From Acanthaster planci (taxonomy: Eukaryota; Echinodermata; Asteroidea; Valvatida; Acanthasteridae), in the NCBI RefSeq assembly GCF_001949145.1, contig NW_019091511.1, forward strand, positions 306,006-318,645: a DNA stretch of 12,640 nt, given 5' to 3'. Below, piece after piece: positions 1-8,800 of the stretch (its first letter is position 1; the number at the start of each line of letters is the position of its first letter). Made by a program: the position numbers and the translations under genes. The notes under the pieces are model-generated. The model was not told the origin of the DNA. It worked only from the letters and a program-made list of their open reading frames with translations, and did no database searches.

Positions 1-1000
1 ACCCATTTGCTGATGCCAATACCTGATGAAGGAAAAACAATCGACTCACGTTAATAACGAATAGTTACCATGTCAAAAGTAGATTTAGTGCACGTGAAGT
101 GTGATTCAAAGACTTGAATTACTTAATGCATCAAAAAGACTAAGATATTCTCTACTGAAGAGCCTGCCACAAAGACTTTGCACTTGAAACTCCAATAATT
201 TGTGATGTTTTGAGAGAATTCTACAGTAAATGATGACAAAATACATGTACTTTGTCAAAAGAGCATTTCACGTTCTATCCTAATATATGTATGAATCTGC
301 TGTCTGGGCACTGAAACTAAACACTTCAATAGGCTCTAATCTCAATGTCTACACTAGCAATGACTAGGATGTCTGCAGCACTTCAGGTGAGAAATTTGTC
401 ATTAACTTTTAGGCCTGTACATACGTGGAATTTGTTTTATCCTGAAATACCTCATTTTGGGTACAGAATCCAAAGATGGATTATTTATGACTGATTGACC
501 TAGACTAAGAATTATACTCTATTATGATTTGTTTGGACTTTTAACTAATAAAAGTTAAACGACAAAAAGTTACCAAAATTACACAACATGCTCAAAAGTT
601 TTAGAGTGCTTGGTGAAGTATGATGTTTGTACATTAAAACCTACCCAATTTCTTATCACAATACCAACTTTTCCACTTTGGATAATTTTCTGTTTGAAAT
701 TTTGTCAAGCACTGATATAACTGTTGTTTGAGAGCAGAAACAAAGTAAGAATGATTGGCCTCGTCTCAATGCTATGACAGCAACAATAAGAACTTTGTTA
801 GCTGAAGTTCTTTGACCCTCCACATAAACTGTGAAAGTTACATAATTCTTGCCAGTTCGTGATCATATGTAAGCTGCAGAAACTGCTCCTCATTTGACAA
901 ATTACTACGTGCATGAAGACATTTATTTTAGCTGGGCTCCTAAAAAACACTTTGAAAAAGAAAACAAGATGGCTCCCAACTCTTATGATTCCACAGACGT

Positions 1001-1035
1001 TTTACCTTGTCATGTGATGTCTGACTGCCAATGGA
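1001..1035 (+). repeat. Dispersed repeat, copy A
   Basis: TTTACCTTGTCATGTGA followed by a TCTGACTGCCAATG stretch closely matches copy B at 1512-1546. Similarity continues weakly downstream, where both have an AATCCTGTSCAAAA word (about 1071 and 1581). No coding function is seen. Confidence 0.6.
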
Positions 1036-1511
1036 GCTCATTCAACATTTCTTCGTGGTCATCGACTGCAAATCCTGTGCAAAAGAACTAAACTGCGATT
1101 ATAAAACTAAAAACCTTAATGGTTCTTGACAATTTTTTCAACACTTGCAACGTGCAGAACTGTTGATCATTAGGGAAATTACAACATGTGTAAAACATCT
1201 TGCCTTGTCAGTGTGCCTCCCAAAATTACACTAAAAAACCACGGCTGAAAACACTCCGATAATTTCACAGTTCATACTTTTCTGTATGAGCTGGTCTAAA
1301 CTTTTTTAGGAATTTTCTACTCCAGCTAAAACATCGCCTTTGAAGCATAGGAAACCTAATTCCATGACACAGTGTAATTCATTTCCAGTCAAAGCATCGG
1401 TCACATTGTTTGCACCTACTGCGATTTTGAAGCATGGAGCACAGAGCTTGGAATCCCCTCATCACAAAATGATTCATAATTCAAAAGTTAACAGAATTAC
1501 ATGTGTAACTT

Positions 1512-1546
1512 TTTACCTTGTCATGTGACCTCTGATTGGCAATGAC
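1512..1546 (+). repeat. Dispersed repeat, copy B
   Basis: TTTACCTTGTCATGTGA followed by CCTCTGATTGGCAATG, about 511 bases after copy A. The preceding word AATTACATGTGTAA also matches AATTACAACATGTGTAA before a third CCTTGTCA at about 1178-1210. A shorter relative (TTGTCTGATGGCAATCACTCAAA) is at 2109-2131. Confidence 0.6.
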
Positions 1547-2332
1547 TCTCAAAGGTTCCTTAACGACAATCATCAACCACAATCCTGTCCAAAAAAAATC
1601 AATCGGATTGCAGACACAAATGAAACTGACGGGATGAAACATTACACGAGTTTAAGAAAGTCTTTATGTCAGATGAAAGGTCACTCATTAAGCTGAGAAA
1701 TTCCGCCCTTAAATGGCTGTAGTGAATCCTGAAACTGTCAAAAGGTCTCGCCTTGATAATTTGCATGAGTCTCGAAGTGTGTTGGGGGAATTGTATATTT
1801 GAAAAGATGAGGTAGTGACACGCACTCTCAGAATGCAAAATAGACTTTTTTAGGAGAGGAGTCAAGTGGAGACAAAGGTTTTAATGGGGGGACCACGAGA
1901 GATCTGTGGTTGAATATTGAGACACCATAAAACCTTGCTGTTGACCATTTCAATACTGCATCCTTTCATAAATTATCATTTGTTTACTTTCTTGGAAAAC
2001 CTGTTTGCTCCTAGTGGACGGGTGTGGCTGATTCGTTTTTTGGAGTAGCTGTTTCACTTAATCCTTTCTTCTTTGTTATGCATGGAATGTCCCAGTCTAT
2101 GAAGAAGTTGTCTGATGGCAATCACTCAAATGTAAATCATGGTAAGGCGGCCATGTTTTTGTCGACCATAAACTTGAAAAATGACCTCTCCATGGCAACC
2201 TCGTGGCGGAACACTGCGCTATGAATCACCCCTATTTACAGTGCAATACAGTGATACTTAAGTAAAGAAAATAAGTGAATGTCAAAGTACCACCAGTAAC
2301 AAAATAATCCAGTTGGCAGCATGATCACATAC

Positions 2333-2552
2333 TTTGCATGACGGCTTGCTTCCGACGGGCTGTCCCTCCTCCCACCCTCTGAGCTCCGCCTCTGCAGCGC
2401 CCTCATGGACCAGTCTTTGACAGTTCATCCTCTCTGCACAGGTCCGCTCCACTCAGACAACAGGGATCCCACAATGCCACAGATCATCTGGAACCCCGTC
2501 CAGGAATCACAGAATTGGCCGGCCTCTTAGACTGGAACCCAATGCTGCCTCA
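2333..2552 (-). other. GC-rich island with weak exon-like signals on the minus strand
   Basis: This 220-bp block is far richer in G and C than its surroundings. On the minus strand it is bounded by an acceptor-like TTATTTTTCAG (ending 2553) and a donor-like GTATGT (2332-2327). All three minus frames contain stops, so it is not an internal coding exon. A start at 2428-2426 would encode 32 residues (MNCQRLVHEGAAEAELRGWE and on) to the donor in phase 0, so a first coding exon is possible. I found no second exon in the window and no recognisable protein. A decayed mobile element or a promoter are equal alternatives. Confidence 0.25.
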
Positions 2553-3814
2553 CTGAAAAATAATACATAAAAGCTACTGACTTGAATTAAGGAAAACAGC
2601 TTGGGAAATAAAAAAGAGAAATACAATAGGCAAGTAGAAGGCTGTTGACATGAGGCAAGGCCTCTAGGTGGGGCATCATCGACAAACCAAATTTTACAAA
2701 GTAATCATGAAGTAAGAACAATCATACAAAAACACAAAACAAAAATAGACACAGACACACAAACATATGATAAATGTAACCATCAAACCAACATACTGTA
2801 GTTAACCAAACGGATGCCAGACAAAAACACAATGACCATGCACAGAGATGACAATGTAAATGATGGGGAAAGTGAATCCTGAATATTGAAAGAACAGTGA
2901 AGGACGGAGAGCTATGCCACTTACTGGGAGAGAAGAAATGTTTATCCATGTAGAAAGATTGCAATCCATCCAAGATAGAAGATTTGAAAGGAGTCACAGA
3001 ATTAACACAGATTTCACTTTTTTTTAAAGGTAAAAAGATGGCCCTGAAACAAGAAAAACAATTAAATGGTAGACGAGGGAGGGCTAGGTTACATTGAAAG
3101 AGAGGAAATCTTGTATTTGAAGATCTAAATCCACCCACAGAAGTGATGTAGTTTTCACAGCAGAATATTCTTAAAGATGGCTTAAGTAAAAAATCGGCAG
3201 AAAGGATTCACTATCTTGAACCTACTCTTCAACAAGTCTGTGTGAGTTGTGCATGAATTCAATTCATTCCAGGCTTCACCCTGTTCTTGTGACCAGGTTA
3301 CAAGGATTTGAGCATATTTGAGTGGGGAACTTTGAAGAAACAATATTGAAAAGGAAAGGCTATTTTCACTCCATCCCTGACAGACCCCGAAACCTTCAAA
3401 ATAAAAACTTTGGCCCATGCGATGATTAATGAAATGTTTACACTCAATCGTGGCTGTGTTGGAAATTTAATGAAAACACACAATACGTATAAAAGTTCAA
3501 ACTCAAGTAGATGAAAAGTTGTCAGCACGTGAGCAATATTTAAAAATATTGGTTTAAATTTTGGTATTAATTTTGGAGAAAACACAACTTTTGCATTGGA
3601 TTTGCTTCAGGCAAACAAATCTGCTTTTAGAAGACTGAAAAAATGTGAATACCCTCACTTATCAAAAGAACGATTGTTGTTCTTGGCTGAATTCATAAAA
3701 AAGATGGAGAAGCTTCCTTAATTTCTGGTTAGCAAGCAAGCTGACAAAGCCTTTCATTCAAAACATTTGACATGGAGATGTGAAATAAAATGAACAATTC
3801 TGCATCCATGCAAC

Positions 3815-4753
3815 TACATGTACATGTACATCTAATGCTGGTTCCCTGAATGGATAGTTCAGTATGATTAGGGTCAATGTGTAATACTTACATGTACATG
3901 TAGTCAAGATAGATTAGGAAATATCTCTTAACACATTAAGTCAATTAGAATTTTATAGTAAGTCAATTTCACTATATATATACTATATAACACATTTTTC
4001 AGACTTAAAAACTGAGGACTTAAAAATGAAATAGGAAAGACTTGTCAAAACGTAAAATGAAGGGATAGAAAACATCCCCTTCTACTAAATGAATTTCTCC
4101 TTTCACCTGAGGTTTTCTTTCTGTGGAGGGCATTTTTACATTTTAACAGGGTGTGAAATGTACCAACTGTATATGTACATGTACATAACTTGTCTCTGCT
4201 CAAGATTTCAAGTCAAGTATTTTTTTTCTGCATACAGCATTCTAAACACATATTATGTGATCATGCCCCAAAAACCGAATACTTTTTTGCAAGGTGAGAA
4301 ATTTTCAGTTAACTGTTTTATTCCAATAAATTACAAGTTTCTGCCATCTCTGGGAAATAGATGATTATAAAAACTTGTGTGGCAAGTTGTTTACAAGTTT
4401 GCTACAAGAATTGATTTCATTTCATTTCACATCTACATGTACTAGTATTCCTATTCAGGCATCTTATGGAAAAATTGGAGTAAAGAATCGGCAAAGAAAT
4501 TGATGCCAACATTTTTAAGGATTTTGCTACAATTTAAAATTTCTGAAAAGAGTTACTGGCATCTGCTAGATCAACTTTCATATGTTTACTTTCAATTTAT
4601 TTCTAAACCCTAATTACCGTAGTAATAAAGAAGTAAGATATCAGATTTTTATTACATGTAGTTCCCAAATTTGCAAATACAATGTTTGGTGTATGAGAAC
4701 TGTGTCAATTGGGCCTGACAGGAGAGACTAATATGGTAATGCTGGTACATGTA
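3815..4753. repeat. Cluster of TACATGTA palindromes
   Basis: The 8-bp palindrome TACATGTA occurs at six loci here: 3815-3830 (overlapping copies), 3889-3902 (overlapping copies), within 4172-4187 in the variant TATGTACATGTACATA (a perfect 16-bp palindrome with TACATGTA at its core in shifted register), 4434-4441, 4653-4660 and 4746-4753. Another lies at 242-249. By base composition fewer than one copy would be expected in a kilobase. Confidence 0.8.
3973..3989. repeat. TA dinucleotide microsatellite
   Basis: Five TA units (3973-3982), one C, then three more TA units (3984-3989). It is an ordinary simple repeat in non-coding DNA. Confidence 0.85.
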
Positions 4754-4774
4754 ACAATATACTTTTGCTTGTTT

Positions 4775-4788
4775 GCTGCCATGGCAAC
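4775..4788. promoter_or_regulatory. X-box-like (RFX) near-palindrome
   Basis: GCTGCCATGGCAAC matches the RFX consensus GTNRCC-N2-RGYAAC at all but one position. It lies about 840 bases upstream of the inferred TMEM220 start. A second variant, GTTGTCATAGCAAC, is at 11855-11868 just beyond the poly(A) signal. Function is unproven. Confidence 0.25.
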
Positions 4789-5009
4789 TGAACATGAGCA
4801 GTGAATGTTTTGGGGACTCAGACTCATTTTACCCTAACAAATCTTTGGGACCATTGTAAATCTGTACTCATTACTGACAAGGATACATGGGCAGACCTGC
4901 AAAGTTACAGAAATTCCAATGCGTGAGATTGTTTTGTCCGATTGAAACCCATGTCCATTATAATGCATAATCATATTGTGATGTCATAATTTGAATAAAA
5001 TATTTAAGG

Positions 5010-5017
5010 TGACGTCA
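5010..5017. promoter_or_regulatory. CRE palindrome TGACGTCA
   Basis: A perfect cAMP-response-element/ATF consensus occurs about 600 bases upstream of the inferred start site of TMEM220. The related word TGATGTCAT is 23 bases further upstream (4979-4987). The match is exact, but whether it works for this gene is unknown. Confidence 0.4.
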
Positions 5018-5223
5018 TCAAAACCAAATGAAAGTTAATGCATGAAATACTTGGGATCTCTTCGGGGCTCGTTATACTTCTTTTTAAAAATCACAAAACT
5101 AAATCACATTGCGATATGTTTTCAACTGTTGCCCCTGGAAAGTCTAGACTTTGTAAAATGGTAAATTTCTCTCCTCCCGAAAATACTGAGTTGGAGATCC
5201 CACCATCACCCCGGGCCCCAGCC

Positions 5224-5236
5224 AGCCATCTAGTGG
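5224..5236 (+). promoter_or_regulatory. CTCF-like motif
   Basis: The word AGCCATCTAGTGG fits the reverse orientation of the animal CTCF core (YGCCMYCTRSTGG) at 12 of 13 positions. Weaker relatives follow at 5516-5528 (CGCCCTCTGTAGA, 10 of 13) and around 5541-5553. The motif was judged by eye against a consensus recalled from memory. Confidence 0.3.
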
Positions 5237-5246
5237 GGCTTGGTAA

Positions 5247-5278
5247 TAGTAGTACTACTACTACTACTAGTACTAGTA
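5247..5278. repeat. ACT/AGT trinucleotide repeat
   Basis: The stretch TAGTAGTACTACTACTACTA continues into CTAGTACTAGTA. AGT units on the left and ACT units on the right give partial self-complementarity, so a short foldback is possible. In one + strand frame it reads as a run of Ser/Thr codons, but I do not think that frame is coding. Confidence 0.85.
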
Positions 5279-5590
5279 AAGACACGTCGACACTGACAAT
5301 TGACATGACTGACAAGGCTGTTTTTGTGAGCTTAAACCGTCCGGACTGGATCCAACTTTGTAAAAAATCATTATTTTGATTACAGTTCAGTCAGTCTTAC
5401 CAACAAATTTTCTCCACCCTTGACGACAGCTTTATCGCATTTTCCTGACCAAAACTCGATCATCTCGGGACAATAAATGTTTACTTCTGGAAACAGTCTT
5501 TTGAGCTATAAACAGCGCCCTCTGTAGACTTCACAAATAGCCCCCTCTATTGAGCGCCCTCATGCTAGCTCCTGCGTTCGAGTAGCTTCA

Positions 5591-5598
5591 TATTTAAA
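5591..5598 (+). promoter_or_regulatory. TATA-like box, candidate TMEM220 core promoter
   Basis: TATTTAAA stands in a locally GC-richer stretch. Transcription would be expected to start about 25-35 bases downstream, near 5616-5630. That gives a first exon ending at the donor at 5811. An 11-codon reading frame (5619-5651, MAWLALWLF plus two more) lies right at that start and might or might not be in the transcript. The placement is inferred from spacing only. Confidence 0.4.
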
Positions 5599-5797
5599 GC
5601 TTTCACCTCGTCCGCCCAATGGCTTGGTTCCTAGCTCTATGGTTATTTTGACACAGTGCACACGCTCATCTGTCAGGTCAGTGTTGCCTCTACATAAGAT
5701 ATTCGAACGCACCAGCTGGCAGCATAGTGCAGTCGGTGATCGAATTTGTCCTTTGCAAGATTCGTTAAAGGACATTAAATTCCCCAGAATTGTTTGG

Positions 5798-5810
5798 ATG
5801 GATTCAGACG
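5798..5810 (+). CDS. TMEM220: TMEM220 exon 1, coding part (probable)
   Basis: The ATG at 5798 encodes MDSD plus one base, and the donor GTGAGA follows at 5811. Joined to the acceptor at 7092 it reads MDSDGHET and then MRKSQS in frame (phase 1). The join is in frame and the donor is good, but a random donor has a one in three chance of fitting. The start has T at -3 and G at +4, so it is only a fair context. The same frame is open upstream to an ATG at 5639, which would add 53 residues of unpersuasive sequence. The exon probably starts near 5620, about 30 bases after a TATA-like box, giving a 5' UTR of roughly 175 nt. Confidence 0.5.
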
Positions 5811-8800
5811 GTGAGAAATTTCCTCGACGTTTGATTTAAGAGCCCTGAAAGGAGACGTGCTTACGAGTATTTGTCAATCAGCAGTTTGGAGATTTTTTTT
5901 TTGTATAGTGTTACCTGGGACTCCCCAGGTTTTTTTTTTTATCTTGCGAACCTGGTACATGCATGGAGGTAGAATCACATGTAAGTCTCTCAAAAAACAA
6001 AGGCAACGCTCTCTTTATTGCGCTGACCCCATTTTTTGAGAAATTTCAAATGGTAAATTGTGAGAAAATGTGACTTTCTTACTGATAAACCAGCCATGCA
6101 AATTTGAATTCATCATGTTTTTTGTTTCCACTCATGATTTCCCTCAAAAGTCAAAACCCTGCCCTTTCTGACATCAACCCTACATTTATTGCGCATGAGG
6201 TTACAGTCTTCTACCAAGATGAATTCAGAAATTAAAATGTAGCTCTCCCTTCTATTATAGGAACATGGTTCCCAAATTGACAATTGCTGTTATACTAATG
6301 AAAGGGAATGAGTTATTTATGTACAAGGCCCTAAATTTTGCATGTTGACTTGTATGCAGTTCTGGGATCTTAACAAACCATACCTTAAGACCAGTGTGGT
6401 CTTCATGTTCGTAATGAGTGCATGATATTCACAATGTATGTAAAATGGCATAACCTGCTGCTTGTTTTGTGAGGATTTGACAGTCTGCATGTTGTGATGT
6501 TTGTTATAAATATTGACAGAACATCCCCTTTTTCTTTTCTTTTTTCATTTTCAAGTTTTTTTTCAAATTTGAAGTAGGCTTTGTCAATGCTAAATGACAT
6601 CTCCCACCTCTCTGAATGTTCTCTTAATTATATTGAAACTTTTTAAAAAGAATTTTAAACAAACTTGCGAGTGGAAATGTTACTTTACCCGACTCAAGAG
6701 TTTCCAAATAAAAAAAAATCATTGCTGTGAAGCCGTTACATGAGGCGAACCTACTCCTGCAGGAAATGAAAGTTGGGCCAATCAGAGATCAGCTTTTTTT
6801 ATGGAAGTTAAGTCAACCAATCAGCAACAGTCTACCACAGTAGCTTAGCTACAGCAATGTGTGTTGCTGTGTGTGTTTTTGTTCACATGGTAACCATCCT
6901 TTTCACCCCATATTTCCCCTCAACAATCAAAACCCTGCCCTCTTTCCACAAAATTGATCCCATATGGTGTCATCACCATTATTATGTGAATCTATAAAAC
7001 TTGAAAGTTTTTGGTTTTCTTGTCGTAGCAGCATCCTCTTGTTAACACACATGCGGACATTCAAATGTTGGTTAATGTTTCCATCTTTCAGGTCATGAGA
7101 CAATGAGGAAGAGCCAATCTACAATCACATCCTACCTAGATGATGCACCTGTTGCTAGGGAAGTCATCAGCAAGCAGTCATGGCTATGGACTGGCATCAA
7201 TGTTGTCATGGCGATCTTCTTTGCACTGGCTGCATTTGTACAGGTGAGCTTTGCAGGAAGAAGGATTCTCATCATTTTGAGGTATGCCCTATGGCCCAAA
7301 ATAGCCAAAAAACTCACGTCGAGTAATTGTTTGCGTCAATTTACTTGTGACTTAAACATAAGGTTACTTCTCTTGTGATATTGATTCTACATGAATGAGA
7401 CCATTCCAAGGCTGCTAAATATGAACAGTCTTAAACCACTTCATCAAAAGGTATGTGATGGTTGCCAACTTGGAAACACATTGAATGTACAGTTCTTTGA
7501 TGTAACAGTCTTGTATATTTTTGCCCTTTCAACTTTTGAAAAAAGTGCGTAAAACTCAAACCAATAAACGCTCGAGAATCACCTCACCCAAAGTGTTGGG
7601 TGCAAAGAGAAAAAAATGCCCACTTGCTTACCCAAGAAATGAGAAAAATCCACATATCATTTCTCATGATTGGGCTGAGAAAATGAGGCAAGTTGTAGCT
7701 GGAAGTAACATTTGACCTGGCTGTTATGTTACGTGCAGCATTGTGTCTTTGTCAGAATCTGCCTGCAGAAGGAATACAGAAGATGGCTCACTATTTTAAC
7801 AATTTCTTTGTTTGTTTCAACCACAGATTAATGATCCTGACCCCTATATTTGGATTGTAAGTTTCTTAATTTTTCATATTTTCACAACAGTTCCTTATTA
7901 TTTATCTGTCTTCATTTTTTGTCATACAGTCGTTCGTCGGATATGGTACAAAAATTTAAGTGTCAAAATTTGCCTTCCAAAGTGACTGAATATATTGCTC
8001 ATTAGATTAGGTTGTTATTTACACCCAACTGCAGACACACACATCGATTGCTGTAAGATACACATCCAACCCCCTGGCTGAAACTGGAGACTCATGAATA
8101 CATTTATAATTTTGAACTGTCAAAGTACAGATTGTTATAAGAAAGGCCCCTTTTGGTTATTTTATTCATTTTTACCTGATAATTATGTGTTTTTCTTCTT
8201 TCCCATTTTGAAGCCAATCTATCTGATTCCGTGTCTTCTTTGTTGTGCCATTGTCTGGTCCCGAGATGCTGTAGGTAAGAGTCAGGCACAGTTTTCTTCT
8301 TTTTTGTGTATGTGGGAATCATTTCATACAGTGGATCTCCCATTGAGGATACATTGCATTTGACAGACTCTTTTGAAACACTGAAGTGTAAACAAAACTA
8401 ATTCAAACAAGTTCTGTCACCAAGTGAACACGAAAGTGACTTGGTGTTTTCACTTTGAAGAGTTCTGCAAAGGAATTCCTGGATGCCAGTTGACATTCGG
8501 TGTTTTTGATGAACAGGATAAAACTTCTTCTCTGGAATTAATCTCTCATTTGCACACCTGTGACTTACCACCATGACCGCATGAATTGATACTGCATGAT
8601 GCAACTCTTTGAATGTCAATTCATGTTTTAAAGTGCCACAGAGATGATGTGGTGTGTCACTACTTGCTGAAGGAAGGATACATTATGTGCTTGGGCAGGT
8701 TCATGCATGAGAATGGTGCATTATGGGAATAGTATGCATGATGTACAATGCTTGCTACTAATTTTCCACTGAATGGGTACAAATCGGTAGTGTCTTCCTT

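Larger units (their letters stand above)
1..2320. other. Non-coding stretch with dispersed repeats
   Basis: AT-rich DNA with only short, compositionally unremarkable reading frames. The longest are 65-88 codons and none resembles a known family. Apart from the dispersed repeat copies I see no gene, RNA gene or intact mobile element. Confidence 0.6.
2560..5000. other. Intergenic AT-rich DNA, no gene recognised
   Basis: The + strand is notably purine-rich from about 2580 to 3130, which leaves a long but low-complexity frame on the minus strand (138 codons). That frame lacks any recognisable domain. The stretch also holds the TA repeat, the TACATGTA cluster and a perfect AT-rich inverted repeat CAATATT-TAAA-AATATTG at 3534-3551. 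Confidence 0.55.

Noticed and set aside
2722-3138. 138-codon open frame on the minus strand
   Set aside because: It is the longest frame in the window, but the peptide is low-complexity (Phe, Cys, Leu and Ser rich), has no recognisable domain, and is explained by the purine-rich + strand that depletes stop codons on the other strand.
3182-3585. Overlapping minus-strand frames of 78 and 95 codons
   Set aside because: They overlap each other in different frames and neither has a recognisable motif. I could not tie them to a transposon or to splice sites.
5038-5379. 113-codon + strand frame with a Ser/Thr run
   Set aside because: The Ser/Thr run is only the ACT microsatellite in translation. 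There is no family similarity, and the opposite strand is equally open.
5560-5775. tRNA-like B box around GCGTTCGA
   Set aside because: The word resembles part of a B box, but no matching A box or cloverleaf can be folded around it.
5913-5941. Bacterial rho-independent terminator
   Set aside because: The form fits, but the surroundings are a spliced animal gene, so it is reported as a hairpin only.
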